From Streptomyces sp. P9-A2 (lineage in GTDB: Bacteria > Actinomycetota > Actinomycetes > Streptomycetales > Streptomycetaceae), in the NCBI RefSeq assembly GCF_036634175.1, contig NZ_JAZIFX010000001.1:4960001-5024000 (forward strand): a stretch of 64,000 bases of DNA, written 5' to 3'. Positions 7,732 through 17,792 of this stretch are shown piece after piece; position 1 is the stretch's first letter, and the number at the start of each line of letters is the position of its first letter. The notes under the pieces are model-generated. The model had not been told where the DNA came from, did no database searches, and saw nothing but the letters and a program-made list of their open reading frames with translations. Made by a program: the position numbers and the translations under genes.

Positions 7732-10272
7732 ATGAGCAGCCTCTTTGACGACAGCTTCCTGGCGGACCTCCAGGGCCGGCGCGGCCCCGCGGACGAACCC
7801 CCGCCGCCACCCGAGGACGATCATGTGCCGGAGCAGGTTCCGGACGATCTGTTCGGCGGGAAGTTCGACGTGTCACCGGACCGGGACACCCACTACCGCG
7901 ACGGCGCCCCGCGCCCGGTGCTGGACCCCGCGGCCCTCCTGGAAGGGCTGAACGACAACCAGCGCGCCGCCGTCGCGCACTCCGGCTCCCCGCTGCTCAT
8001 CGTGGCCGGCGCCGGCTCCGGAAAGACCCGCGTCCTCACGCACCGCATCGCGTACCTGCTCGCCGCGCGGAGTGTCCACCCGGGCCAGATCCTGGCGATC
8101 ACCTTCACCAACAAGGCCGCCGGCGAGATGAGGGAGCGCGTCGAGCAGCTCGTCGGCCCGCGCGCGGGCGCGATGTGGGTGATGACGTTCCACAGTGCCT
8201 GTGTGCGCATCCTGCGCCGCGAGAGCAAGAAGCTCGGTTTCACGTCGTCGTTCTCCATCTACGACGCCGCCGACTCCAAGCGCCTGATGGCCCTGGTCTG
8301 CCGTGACCTGGACCTCGACCCGAAGCGCTACCCGCCCAAGTCCTTCAGTGCCAAGATCAGCAATCTCAAGAACGAGCTGATCGACGAGGAGGACTTCGCC
8401 GCACAGGCGGGCGACGGCTTCGAGAAGACCCTCGCCCAGGCCTACGCGCTCTACCAGTCGCGGCTGCGCGAGGCCAACGCGCTCGACTTCGACGACCTGA
8501 TCATGACCACGGTCAACCTGCTCCGGGCCTTCCCGGACGTCGCCGAGCACTACCGCCGCCGTTTCCGGCACGTCCTCGTGGACGAGTACCAGGACACCAA
8601 CCACGCCCAGTACGCCCTCGTGCGCGAACTCGTCGGCCCCGGAGAACACCCCGCCGAGCGCCCCGGCGAGCACCCCGGCGACGTGCCGCCGGGCGCGGAC
8701 CACCTGCCGCCCGCCGAACTGTGCGTGGTGGGCGACGCCGACCAGTCGATCTACGCCTTCCGCGGCGCGACCATCCGCAACATCCTCCAGTTCGAGGAGA
8801 ACTACCCCAACGCGACGACGATCCTGCTGGAACAGAACTACCGCTCCACGCAGACGATCCTGAGCGCCGCCAACGCCGTCATCGAGCGCAACGAGTCCCG
8901 CCGCCCCAAGAACCTGTGGACCAACGCGGGCACCGGCGCGCAGATCACCGGATACGTCGCCGACACCGAGCACGACGAGGCCCAGTTCGTCTCCGACGAG
9001 ATAGACCGGCTCACGGACGCGGGCAAGGCCAAGGCCGGCGACGTCGCCGTCTTCTACCGCACCAACGCACAGTCCCGTGTCTTCGAAGAGGTCTTCATCC
9101 GGGTCGGCCTGCCCTACAAGGTGGTCGGCGGCGTCCGCTTCTACGAGCGCAAGGAGGTCCGGGACGTCCTGGCCTACCTGCGGGTGCTCGCCAACCCCGA
9201 GGACTCGGTGCCGCTGCGCCGCATTCTCAACGTCCCCAAGCGGGGCATCGGTGACCGCGCGGAGGCCATGATCGACGCCCTCTCCCAGCGGGAGAAGATC
9301 AGTTTCCCCCAGGCGTTGAAGCGCGTCGACGAGGCGTACGGCATGGCCGCGCGCTCCACGAACGCGGTCAAGCGGTTCAACACGCTGATGGAGGACCTCC
9401 GTACGATCGTCGAGTCCGGCGCGGGCCCGGCGACCGTCCTGGAGGCGATCCTCGAACGGACCGGCTACCTCGCCGAGTTGCAGGCCTCCACCGACCCACA
9501 GGACGAGACCCGGATCGAGAACCTTCAGGAACTCGCCGCTGTCGCCCTGGAGTTCGAGAAGGAGCGTGGCGAGGGCGCGGTGACACCGGCGACACCGGGG
9601 GCCGCCGCCCCGGGGAGCACGCTGGCCGACTTCCTGGAGCGGGTCGCCCTGGTCGCCGACTCCGACCAGATCCCCGACGAGGACGAGGACGGTTCCGGCG
9701 TCATCACCCTGATGACCCTGCACACCGCCAAGGGCCTGGAGTTCCCGGTCGTCTTCCTGACCGGCATGGAGGACGGCGTCTTCCCGCACATGCGCGCCCT
9801 GGGGGAGACCAAGGAGCTGGAGGAGGAGCGGCGCCTGGCGTACGTCGGCATCACGCGCGCGCGTGAGCGGCTGTATCTCACCCGCTCCACGCTGCGCAGC
9901 GCCTGGGGGCAGCCCTCGTACAACCCGCCCTCGCGTTTCCTGGAGGAGATCCCGGCCGCCCATCTGGAGTGGAAGCGGACGGGCGCGACGGCGCCCGTGT
10001 CCTCCGGACCGGTGTCCGGGGTGGCGGCTTCGCTGTCGTCGTCCCGGTCCCGCTCGTCGGCGTCGGGCGCCTCCGGCTTCGCCACGCGCAGGGCCGCCGA
10101 GAAGCCGGTGGTGTCGCTGACGGTCGGGGACCGGGTCACGCACGACCAGTTCGGACTCGGCACCGTCGTCGGGGTGAAGGGCACGGGCGGCAACGCCGAG
10201 GCGACGGTCGACTTCGGGGACACCAAGCCGAAGCGGTTGCTGCTGCGGTACGCGCCGGTCGAGAAGCTGTAG
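7732..10272 (+). CDS. pcrA: ATP-dependent DNA helicase PcrA/UvrD
   Basis: An 846-aa superfamily 1A 3'-5' helicase acting in nucleotide excision repair, replication restart and RecA displacement. Visible motifs: Walker A AGAGSGKT (near residue 93), motif Ia TFTNKAAGEM, VDEYQDTN, motif III GDADQSIYAFRGA, QNYRST, and motifs V/VI TAKGLEF and YVGITRARERL. A Pro/Glu/His-rich insert (PGEHPAERPGEHPGD) interrupts the region just after VDEYQDTN and is lineage-specific. The C-terminus (VGDRVTHDQFGLGTVVGVKG) is the Tudor-like tail that contacts RNA polymerase in other PcrA proteins. The promoter is of the damage-inducible PafBC type. Length is slightly above the usual 720-800 aa because of the N-terminal extension and insert. 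Confidence 0.98.
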   Translation: MSSLFDDSFLADLQGRRGPADEPPPPPEDDHVPEQVPDDLFGGKFDVSPDRDTHYRDGAPRPVLDPAALLEGLNDNQRAAVAHSGSPLLIVAGAGSGKTRVLTHRIAYLLAARSVHPGQILAITFTNKAAGEMRERVEQLVGPRAGAMWVMTFHSACVRILRRESKKLGFTSSFSIYDAADSKRLMALVCRDLDLDPKRYPPKSFSAKISNLKNELIDEEDFAAQAGDGFEKTLAQAYALYQSRLREANALDFDDLIMTTVNLLRAFPDVAEHYRRRFRHVLVDEYQDTNHAQYALVRELVGPGEHPAERPGEHPGDVPPGADHLPPAELCVVGDADQSIYAFRGATIRNILQFEENYPNATTILLEQNYRSTQTILSAANAVIERNESRRPKNLWTNAGTGAQITGYVADTEHDEAQFVSDEIDRLTDAGKAKAGDVAVFYRTNAQSRVFEEVFIRVGLPYKVVGGVRFYERKEVRDVLAYLRVLANPEDSVPLRRILNVPKRGIGDRAEAMIDALSQREKISFPQALKRVDEAYGMAARSTNAVKRFNTLMEDLRTIVESGAGPATVLEAILERTGYLAELQASTDPQDETRIENLQELAAVALEFEKERGEGAVTPATPGAAAPGSTLADFLERVALVADSDQIPDEDEDGSGVITLMTLHTAKGLEFPVVFLTGMEDGVFPHMRALGETKELEEERRLAYVGITRARERLYLTRSTLRSAWGQPSYNPPSRFLEEIPAAHLEWKRTGATAPVSSGPVSGVAASLSSSRSRSSASGASGFATRRAAEKPVVSLTVGDRVTHDQFGLGTVVGVKGTGGNAEATVDFGDTKPKRLLLRYAPVEKL

Positions 10273-10577
10273 GCCGAGAAGCCGTCACCGGGAATCCGAT
10301 CCGGCACACCCGGAGCCCTCGCGGCCACTGAGCGGCGAGGGCCCGCGGGCGGCGCGCAGGACGAGGCGGTGCGAGGGCCGGGCGGGGGGACGGTCGTCCG
10401 CCCGGGATCGGTCCGACGGCCGGTCCACGACGCTCGGCCGGTTCTGCTTCCGGGACGGGCTGCCCGCCGGCCACGGCCGGCTCTGCGACGGCAGGATGGT
10501 TCTACGACGGTCAGACGGTTCTGTGGCGGCCGGCCTGCTCTGTGACGGTCGGTCGGTTCTGCGACGGCAGGGTGGTT
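10273..10577. other. intergenic region with terminator and 29-bp direct repeat
   Basis: A hairpin of eight base pairs (GCCCTCGC at 10315 with GCGAGGGC at 10335) may terminate pcrA. A 29-bp sequence starting TCTGCGACGGCAGG occurs at 10482-10510 and again, with one mismatch, at 10558-10586; the second copy runs into the stop of the M23 gene. Confidence 0.5.
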
Positions 10578-12248
10578 CTACGACGGCTCGAGGCCGTGGC
10601 TGCGGAACCAGGCCAGGGGATCGATCGCCGATCCGCCGGCCGGGCGGACCTCGAAGTGGAGGTGCGGGCCGGTCGAGTTGCCCGAGTTGCCCGAGAACGC
10701 GATCGGCTGGCCGGCCTTCACCGTCGTGCCGGAGGCGACCTGGTAGCTGGAGAGGTGGCAGTACCAGGTCTCCGTGCCGTCCATCGCCGTCACGATCATC
10801 ATGTTGCCGTAGGCGCTGTTGTACTGGGTGCGGACCGTGCCGTCGGTCGCGGCCATCACCGTCGCGCCGTACGAGACGGGGAAGTCGATACCACTGTGCA
10901 CGGACATCCAGTTGATGCCGGACTGACCGTAGTAGGCGCTGAGGCCGTGCTGCGCGACGGGGAGCGCGAACTTCGGACGCAGCCGCTCCTGGCGGGCCGC
11001 CTCCTCGGCCGCCGCCTTGCGGTCGGCCACCTGCTGTGCCTTCAGGTCGATGCGTTCCTGGGTGCGGCTGGCCCGGTCGGCGAAGTCGCCCGCCCCGGCG
11101 GAAAGGATCTCGAGCTGGGTGTCGAGCTGATTGTTGGCCACGGCGGGCTGTACCGGCTGCGTGTCCGCGGCGGCCTTCGTGGTCTCCTGACCGCCGCTTT
11201 CCTCCGCGAGATCGCCGACCGAGGCCGCCGCGATACCGGCGACCCCCATGACGCACGCCGAGGGTACGGCCACCGTCAGCAGCGCGGAGCGCTTGGCGGG
11301 CGTACGGCGGCGGGAACGGGAGCCGCTCCGCGAGGCCGCGCGCGGCGAGGGGACGGGGATCGACTCCTCCTGCTCGTCGAGCAGAGGGGTCGTGGCGGGC
11401 GGTTCGCCGGTGTCGCCCGAGGCGTCCTGGTGAGACCTGTACGGGTCGTCGCGGACGTTCTCATAGGAGTCACGGCCGGAATCACCGGATTCCCGCGCGG
11501 GAGTCCGGGAATCGAAGGCGGGGTGATCAGGAGCCTGCGGATCGATGTCCGGGGCGGTGGAGACGGCGGACGCCTGTGGAGCGGGATGCTGTTCGAACGT
11601 GGCCGTGGCCTGCTGGTCGAAGGGCACCGACTGGTGTTCGTAGGGGTCCGCGTAGGCGTCCGGGGCCGGTGCGACCGCGTTGCCGTCGGAGTTCCACTGA
11701 GTGGCGTCATGGGCGCCGGTGTCGAAGGTCTGGGTGCCCCAGTACCACTGCTGGGTCGGATCGGCGGCGCTCTGGGTCTGGTCGGGCCGGAGCCACGCGC
11801 CGGAGTCCCACTGGCCGCTCGCATCGGGTGCCGTGGCCTGCTGTGGCACCTCCGGTGCCTGCTGCTGCCCGGTGGTCCAGGCGGTCGCGTCGTAGCCGCC
11901 GGTCTCGTAGCCGCCCGTGCCGTAGCCGACCTGCTGCTGAGCCGCGTACGCGTCGTAGTGCGCGGTGTCGTGGCCTGCGGTGGACCACGTTCCGGTGGCA
12001 TTTCCGGTGGCGTACGGCCCCTGGTCGTGGCCGGGGAGGTCGGCGAAGAGGGGGTCGGCGGAGAAGGCCGCATGGGTGTGGCCGCCGGTTTCCGGGCCCA
12101 TGGGGGCAAAACCGTTGGCGTCGTAGCCGCCGTACATGGTGAAGTCGCCGTACTGGGCTTCCGGGGTGCCGTACGGCGCGTAATGCGCCGACGAGGTATC
12201 GGAAGCCGGGGCCGGGGCCATGGTCCCCGACGGGTGACGGTCGTTCAC
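10578..12248 (-). CDS. membrane-anchored M23/LytM-type endopeptidase
   Basis: A 556-aa protein. The GTG at 12246-12248 (VNDRHPSGTM) is chosen because a purine-rich AAAGAGAAG lies just upstream; a longer frame to 12362 is open but looks non-coding. About 280 N-terminal residues are low-complexity (Gly/Tyr/Ala/Gln/Asp-rich) and probably cytoplasmic. One membrane helix (LLTVAVPSACVMGVAGIAAA) follows a basic stretch, then a short coiled coil. The C-terminal LytM domain carries the zinc motifs HSGIDFP and HLHFE. It should cut peptide cross-links outside the membrane, or act as a LytM factor that activates amidases. The long disordered N-terminus is unusual for M23 enzymes but common in Streptomyces. 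Confidence 0.93.
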   Translation of the reverse strand: MNDRHPSGTMAPAPASDTSSAHYAPYGTPEAQYGDFTMYGGYDANGFAPMGPETGGHTHAAFSADPLFADLPGHDQGPYATGNATGTWSTAGHDTAHYDAYAAQQQVGYGTGGYETGGYDATAWTTGQQQAPEVPQQATAPDASGQWDSGAWLRPDQTQSAADPTQQWYWGTQTFDTGAHDATQWNSDGNAVAPAPDAYADPYEHQSVPFDQQATATFEQHPAPQASAVSTAPDIDPQAPDHPAFDSRTPARESGDSGRDSYENVRDDPYRSHQDASGDTGEPPATTPLLDEQEESIPVPSPRAASRSGSRSRRRTPAKRSALLTVAVPSACVMGVAGIAAASVGDLAEESGGQETTKAAADTQPVQPAVANNQLDTQLEILSAGAGDFADRASRTQERIDLKAQQVADRKAAAEEAARQERLRPKFALPVAQHGLSAYYGQSGINWMSVHSGIDFPVSYGATVMAATDGTVRTQYNSAYGNMMIVTAMDGTETWYCHLSSYQVASGTTVKAGQPIAFSGNSGNSTGPHLHFEVRPAGGSAIDPLAWFRSHGLEPS

Positions 12249-12553
12249 CAACTTCTCTTTCGCCTCGACAACAGGGGCTGCCAGAGCAGTGCGGCGACTG
12301 TACCCGGCGGTATGCGGGCGCGACAATCTTCTGCAGGTTTCACGCGCGCAGGAAACGGGCATTCGGTTGCGTTTTGGCGGCGCTCAAACACGGTCTTGGC
12401 TTTGTGTTCGAAACCTGTTCGAGATTTGTTAGGGGTCACGCCCTCAAGACGGCCGGGCGGGGCTGTCGTTGTTCGGGTGGGCGCGTGATGTCGCGATGGT
12501 TGACAGGGCTGGATGATTCGGGCGTGTCGGACGGGGCGAGGGCCGGGCGACCG
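12249..12553. other. intergenic region, 5' leader of the M23 gene
   Basis: This 305-bp region is relatively AT-rich for the window (12360-12440) and must hold the M23 promoter on the minus strand. No ydaO riboswitch signature or clear -35/-10 pair was found. Confidence 0.4.
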
Positions 12554-13411
12554 TCAGGCCGTCCGCGCGCGACCGGCGACAGGCTCCCCGGGATGCGCCG
12601 TGTCCAGTGCCTGCCGTATACCCGAGGCCACGGCGGGGTGCACGGGCAGGGCGAGGTGGCCGACGCCGCTCACCCGCACGTTCTGCGCGATGAGGTCCTG
12701 GTGCTCGACGCGAGCCGCTTCCAGCGGGTCCATGATGTGGTCCAGGTCGCTCCAGAAGGCGACGAAGTGCGTGCGGCAGCCGGGTGCGGGGCGGGTGAGC
12801 TCCTCGATCACCGGTGAACCGGGGCGCATCTGGCGCACGATCGGGTGCGCGTTGGCCAGCGGCGCGACGCGGGTGCCGGAATGCGGGGTACCCAGCGTGA
12901 CCAGGGTCCGTACACGGCTGTCACCGCCCAGGCGCTGCACGTAGTACCGCCCGATCAGTCCTCCGAGGCTGTGCCCGACGACATCGACGCGGCTGCTGCC
13001 GGTGCGCTCGCACACTTCCTCGATGTGCCGGCCCAGCAGTTCGGCCGCGACGCGGATGTCGCACGTCAGCGGAGAGTAGTTGAGCGACTCGACCCGCTGC
13101 CTGCCGTGCTGGGCGAGACTGCGGCGCAGCAGCACGAACACCGAGCGGTTGTCGATGAACCCGTGCAGCAGGACGACCGGGGGCCGGGCCTCCGTCGGCA
13201 GCTTCGCGGTGCCGTCCGGTGCGGGAGGCTCGGGGATCGTGTCCCGCCGCTCCTGCGCCATGCCGACGGGATAGAGGAGGGCGTGGCCCGCGAGGATCGC
13301 GAGTTCCAGGGCGGTCGCTTTCAGCAGGGCGGTGGAAAGAACCGCCGGCCGGTTCGGCGCCAGGCGCCGGCAGAGCGGCAGAAAGGGAAGTGCTGCCTCG
13401 GTGACCTTCAT
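12554..13411 (-). CDS. alpha/beta-hydrolase, lipase/esterase
   Basis: A 285-aa protein with an N-terminal hydrophobic segment (ALELAILAGHALLYPVGM) that may anchor or export it. The hydrolase fold shows the oxyanion motif VVLLHGF, the nucleophile elbow GHSLGG (DVVGHSLGGLIGRYY) and the late His in GVGHLALPVHP. This resembles the triacylglycerol lipase/PGAP1-like group often called esterase or lipase in Streptomyces. Start is the ATG at 13409-13411 (MKVTEAALPF) with AGGAGGTCGGCC upstream. It is transcribed away from icmB. Substrate is unknown; short- or medium-chain esters are a reasonable guess. Confidence 0.9.
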   Translation of the reverse strand: MKVTEAALPFLPLCRRLAPNRPAVLSTALLKATALELAILAGHALLYPVGMAQERRDTIPEPPAPDGTAKLPTEARPPVVLLHGFIDNRSVFVLLRRSLAQHGRQRVESLNYSPLTCDIRVAAELLGRHIEEVCERTGSSRVDVVGHSLGGLIGRYYVQRLGGDSRVRTLVTLGTPHSGTRVAPLANAHPIVRQMRPGSPVIEELTRPAPGCRTHFVAFWSDLDHIMDPLEAARVEHQDLIAQNVRVSGVGHLALPVHPAVASGIRQALDTAHPGEPVAGRARTA

Positions 13412-13869
13412 GGCCGACCTCCTGTCGGCACACGGAGGGACAGCTCCGTCCCCCGTGTGCCCTCATGGGGCGTCGCGACGAAAGCGGTCGACGCCGCGCG
13501 CGGCAGGCGCTCGGTGCGGCCGCGGTGTACGGCGGCCTCGTCGCGAAATCCCTTATGCGCATGTTCCCACTGATGCCCGTGTGACGCATGGGCGCGAGGT
13601 TCGGATGCCGAGGCCCCGCAACGGTGCGCGGTGAACATGTCCCTCCGTGTGATTTCCCCCTCGGTCCGCACCGTGAAACCGCCGGTTGCGGGATGCTGGC
13701 GATAACGTTCGTTCACTTCCCCGGCCGGTTCGGCCGGGGCGCCCGTACCGCGGTGGCGCCGTCGGTGCGGTGAGCGGCGGAGTGTGCGGTACTCGTGAGG
13801 GGTACCGGACGACTGATATGTGCGCTACGTGTCGGTACGGATGGATGGAGGCGCTTCATGGAGGCAGTG
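13412..13869. other. divergent intergenic region between lipase gene and icmB
   Basis: A 458-bp region that should contain both promoters. I looked for a cobalamin riboswitch ahead of icmB and saw none of the B12-box bases. The frames across it are shadows. Confidence 0.4.
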
Positions 13870-14286
<417 letters not shown>

Positions 14287-14449
14287 GGCCCGCCGTGAGG
14301 CATAGGGCCCGTCGTCCGGACAGGCCGGGTTCGCGGGGCCCGGCACCGCGCCTCGGGCGCGTCGCTGTCGCCCCCGAGGCTCCGCCCTGTGGTGGGCGCG
14401 CGGTCCGGGGCCGGGTTCGGGTTCGGCGGGCCGTGCCGGGGAAAGTGCG

Positions 14450-16252
14450 TCAGGACTGTGCGGCCGGGCTCAGTTCCGCCAGCATCGCGGCGCGCAGGCG
14501 CAGGGTGGTGACCAGCCGCTGGAACGCCTCCGACCAGTAGCCACCGGCACCCGGTGAGGCGTCCTCCGCCTCGTCGGGTACGGCCAGGAGCGCATCCAGG
14601 TGGCTCGCGTCCAAGGGCTCGAGGCAGCGCTCGGCCAGGCCCATGACACCGCTGAAACTCCAGGGGTAATTCCCCGCGTCCCGTGCGATGTCGAGCGCGT
14701 CCACCACAGCCCGCCCGAGGGGCGGCGCCCACGGCACCGCACACACACCGAGCAGTTGGAACGCGTCCGGCAGTCCATGTGTCCCGATGAACCCGGCCAC
14801 CCACTCCGCCCGTTCGGCGGCAGCCAGAGTGCCGAGCAGTTCGGCGCGTTCGGCCAGGGACACCGCCCCCGGGCCGCCCGCCTCCGCGGCGGAGGGCTCG
14901 CCGAGCAACGCCTGTGCCCACTCGGCGTCCCGCTGACGCACCGCCGCGCGGCACCAGGCCGCATGCAGCTCGCTCCGCCACTCGTCCCCGACCGGCAGGG
15001 CCACGATCTGCTGCGGTGTACGTCCGCCGAGCCGGCGCGACCACGTACTCAGAGGTGCCGCCTCCACCAACTGCCCTAGCCACCAAGACCGTTCACCACG
15101 GCCCGCGGGGGCCTTGGCCACCACACCGTCCCGCTCCATGCCCGCGTCGCACTCGTGCGGGGCCTCGACCGTGAGCATGGGAACGTCCCGCATATGGTCC
15201 ACGGCCACGCATGCCCCGGCCCGCACCGCCATGCGCCGCGCGAGGGCCGAGCCGGGCAGCGCCGACAGCAACTCGGCGGCCGTCGCCCGTACGTTGCGGC
15301 TGCGGTCGGCGAGCGACTGCTCCAGGAACGGTTCGTCGTCCGGGCCGAGGCGGGTACGGAGCGAGTCGAGGAACATCAGCCGGTCCTCGGCCCGCTCCGT
15401 CGCCCAGGTCGTCGCGAGCAGTTCGCGTGCGGCGGCGGGCTCGCGGGAGCGCAGCGAGGAGAGCAGGGCGACCCGCTCCGCGAAGAGGCCCTCCTGCCAG
15501 AGCCGCAGGACTCTCTCCCTGTCCCCGGGCCCCGGCAGCGACGTGCCCCCACCCGGTGCCGAGCGCAGGGCGAACCGCCAGTCCGGGTTGAGGCGGGCCA
15601 GCCACAGGCCTCGCGGTCCCGCGAACCGCAGGGCCGCCGGCCGCAGATCCGTACGCCCCCGCGCGGCGTCCAGCAGGGCGGGCAACGCCGGCGGGGGCGC
15701 CGCGAAACCGTGGGCGTTCGCTGCCGCGAGCCACTGGGGCAGCAGTTCCAGCAGATCCGGTGCCGCACCCCGGCGGCCACCGCCGGAGGCGCCGGAACGG
15801 TCGGTGAGCAGCGTCGTCAGCCGGCGGGCGGCGGCCGGCGGCAGTTCGGGGCGCGGGTCCTCGGGCGCCGGCCGCGGACGCTCGGCCGCCCTGGCAGGGC
15901 GCAGCCCGGCCCGGCGCCGTACGGTCGCCACGGCCGCCGCGTCCAGCAGGACCGCCGGGGCGTTCGCACCGGGCGCGGAGCCCGCCGGAGTGCGGCGGTC
16001 CGTCCCTAGCAGGGCGGTGGTCACGAGGTCCTCCCAGACGTCCGGGAGGGACGAACCCGACGAGGTCACCGAGTCCGCCGGGCCCGATACGTCCGGGGCG
16101 TCCACCGAGCCTGTCGGGCCCGCCGATTCCGACGAGGTCGCCGGGCCCGGTACGGCAGGGGCGTTCGCCGAGCCCGCGGTGTGCGGGGCGGGGCCGGAGG
16201 GAGTGGTGGCGTGCGGGCCGGACGGTGCCGCGGCGGCGACGGTCCTGTTCAT
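14450..16252 (-). CDS. DUF5691 family protein
   Basis: A 600-aa protein. The ATG at 16250-16252 (MNRTVAAAAPSG) has GGAAAGGAA upstream; the longer open frame is discarded. A disordered Pro/Ser/Gly N-terminus of about 85 residues leads into DVWEDLVTTALLGTDRRTP, the opening motif of DUF5691. The middle contains alpha-helical repeat-like segments such as ADRSRNVRATAAELLSALP, resembling a HEAT unit, which suggests a protein-interaction scaffold. It lies about 100 bases downstream of the SWIM gene in the same direction and should share its damage-type promoter. The family has no established biochemical role; its linkage to MoxR/DUF5682/vWA genes suggests it is part of the same machine. Confidence 0.85.
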   Translation of the reverse strand: MNRTVAAAAPSGPHATTPSGPAPHTAGSANAPAVPGPATSSESAGPTGSVDAPDVSGPADSVTSSGSSLPDVWEDLVTTALLGTDRRTPAGSAPGANAPAVLLDAAAVATVRRRAGLRPARAAERPRPAPEDPRPELPPAAARRLTTLLTDRSGASGGGRRGAAPDLLELLPQWLAAANAHGFAAPPPALPALLDAARGRTDLRPAALRFAGPRGLWLARLNPDWRFALRSAPGGGTSLPGPGDRERVLRLWQEGLFAERVALLSSLRSREPAAARELLATTWATERAEDRLMFLDSLRTRLGPDDEPFLEQSLADRSRNVRATAAELLSALPGSALARRMAVRAGACVAVDHMRDVPMLTVEAPHECDAGMERDGVVAKAPAGRGERSWWLGQLVEAAPLSTWSRRLGGRTPQQIVALPVGDEWRSELHAAWCRAAVRQRDAEWAQALLGEPSAAEAGGPGAVSLAERAELLGTLAAAERAEWVAGFIGTHGLPDAFQLLGVCAVPWAPPLGRAVVDALDIARDAGNYPWSFSGVMGLAERCLEPLDASHLDALLAVPDEAEDASPGAGGYWSEAFQRLVTTLRLRAAMLAELSPAAQS

Positions 16253-16355
16253 CGGATTCCTTTCCGGCGGGTGTCCGCGAGCAGCCGGGGGGTCTCGCGC
16301 ATCGGGTGTGCGGCGATGCCCGAGAGGCGGCCGGGGAGGGGCCCGGTGAGGTGGC

Positions 16356-17714
16356 TCAGCACAGCGGCACCACCTCACCGGGCCCCTCCGGCCAGGCCGA
16401 CAGCGGGGTGAATCCCCGGTGGCCGCATTCGCCGAAGACCTTGACCGGTGCGCCGCCCGAGAGAGCGACGAGACGCCACAGGCCGGGACGGGAAAGCGCG
16501 GCCGGGGTGAGCGGCAGGGCCGCGTCCTCGTCCGCGTCCGCGAGCTGCCAGGAGTCGCCGTCCGGGACCGGTGTCACCCGGTCCAGGGTCACCGGCACCG
16601 AATCCAGCCAGGGGTCGTCGCGCAACGCGTCGCCGTACCGGGCGACGGCCAGGGCCGTCGTCGTCCCGGGAGGCCGTTCGACTGTGGGTGCGGGCGGTGC
16701 GAACTGCTCGCCCAGCGCCGCTCGCGCCTGCCCCGCGCCCGGATAGGCGGACAGCTCCGCGTCCAGGGCCAGCCCCACCGGCAGCGCCGGTTCGGGGGCA
16801 CGCCCCGCGGCGCCGTAGGAGAGGAGCAGCGAGGTGCGCCGCGACCGTGTGCCGTACAGCCAGATCCGGCGGGTCGTCAGACGCGCGTCCACCGTGTCGT
16901 ACTGGGCGAGGACCAGCCAGCGGTCGCGCACCGGCGGACCGTCCGCCGAGGCCGGCAGTCCGATGCGGGAGCGGACCGTCGCGGCCAGGCCCTCCGGCAG
17001 CCGCTCGCGGCGCAGCCAGCCCTGATCGAGGAGGTGGAGCAGCGCGCACTCCTCCAGCAGCCTGGACGGCCATTCCGGACCCGTGCCCGGGACCGCCCCC
17101 AGCTCACGCACCCTGGCGGCCAGTCCCTGTGCCTGGGCGTCGACCATCCGGGCCGCCGTCTCCTCCCACGGGCCGTACCCGGACTGCTCCGCCGTGGCCA
17201 GCCCGCCGCGGAGCAGGTCGGCCAGCCGCTGCTCCAGCTCCGACGCACCCGCCGTGACCCGCTCGGCGCGCCGCTCCGCCCTGCGCCGGGCCGCCTCCGG
17301 ATCGGCGAGCCCGGACGAGGAACCCGATGGGGAGGCCGCGGTCTTCTCCTGCTCCGCGCGCCCGCGTCGGCCCTCGATCCACCGGCCGGCCCACTCCGGC
17401 ACCTCCGCCCGCGGCACCGCCCCTTCGTCGCCCGCCCAGAGCAGCAACAGACCGAGCGCGTGCTTGCAGGGGAACTTACGACTCGGGCAGCTGCATCGGT
17501 ACGCGGGCCCGGAGACGCCCGCGAGGTCGACCACCGTCCGGTACGGCTTGCTGCCGCTGCCCTCGCACAGCCCCCACATCGCCTCCTCGCCCGAACGGCC
17601 GGCCCCGGACCACGGACCGGCCGCGCCGAGTCTGCTTCCCGCCTTGCGCGACGCGGTGTCGGGCGCCAAGGCCAGCACTCGGTCCGCGGTCCAGCGCACC
17701 CCCTGCAACGTCAT
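16356..17714 (-). CDS. SWIM zinc-finger protein
   Basis: A 452-aa protein. The ATG at 17712-17714 (MTLQGVRWTA) lies eight bases past the -10 of the damage-type promoter, which supports a leaderless start and argues against the TTG at 17744. The SWIM zinc finger is seen as C74-x-C76-x6-C83-x-H85 in YRCSCPSRKFPCKHALG. SWIM domains bind DNA or proteins. The remaining 350 residues are helical and Arg/Ala-rich without another known domain. It heads the SWIM-DUF5691 operon, divergent from MoxR-DUF5682-vWA. I infer a substrate- or DNA-recognition role for the cluster. Confidence 0.88.
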   Translation of the reverse strand: MTLQGVRWTADRVLALAPDTASRKAGSRLGAAGPWSGAGRSGEEAMWGLCEGSGSKPYRTVVDLAGVSGPAYRCSCPSRKFPCKHALGLLLLWAGDEGAVPRAEVPEWAGRWIEGRRGRAEQEKTAASPSGSSSGLADPEAARRRAERRAERVTAGASELEQRLADLLRGGLATAEQSGYGPWEETAARMVDAQAQGLAARVRELGAVPGTGPEWPSRLLEECALLHLLDQGWLRRERLPEGLAATVRSRIGLPASADGPPVRDRWLVLAQYDTVDARLTTRRIWLYGTRSRRTSLLLSYGAAGRAPEPALPVGLALDAELSAYPGAGQARAALGEQFAPPAPTVERPPGTTTALAVARYGDALRDDPWLDSVPVTLDRVTPVPDGDSWQLADADEDAALPLTPAALSRPGLWRLVALSGGAPVKVFGECGHRGFTPLSAWPEGPGEVVPLC

Positions 17715-17721
17715 GTCATCG

Positions 17722-17744
17722 AAGGTAGATCCCCCCACTGACAA
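17722..17744 (-). promoter_or_regulatory. PafBC-type damage promoter of the SWIM-DUF5691 operon
   Basis: On the minus strand TTGTCAGTG (17744-17736), eight bases and TACCTT (17727-17722) fit tTGTCRgtg-N8-TAnnnT exactly. The -10 ends seven bases before the ATG at 17714, predicting a leaderless mRNA. Confidence 0.7.
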
Positions 17745-17792
17745 TCGCCCCGGCGATTGCGTTTTCCCAGGTCACAGCGATTGTCAGTGGGG
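17733..17792. repeat. 16-bp perfect inverted repeat between divergent operons
   Basis: CCCCACTGACAATCGC (17733-17748) is repeated inverted at 17777-17792 with a 28-bp spacer. Each arm supplies the TTGTCAGTG element of one of the two divergent damage-type promoters, so the symmetry joins both promoters in one control region. Confidence 0.9.

Noticed and set aside
13600-13869. Cobalamin riboswitch ahead of icmB
   Set aside because: No B12-box or adjacent conserved helices were recognisable; small-subunit mutase genes are not usual targets.
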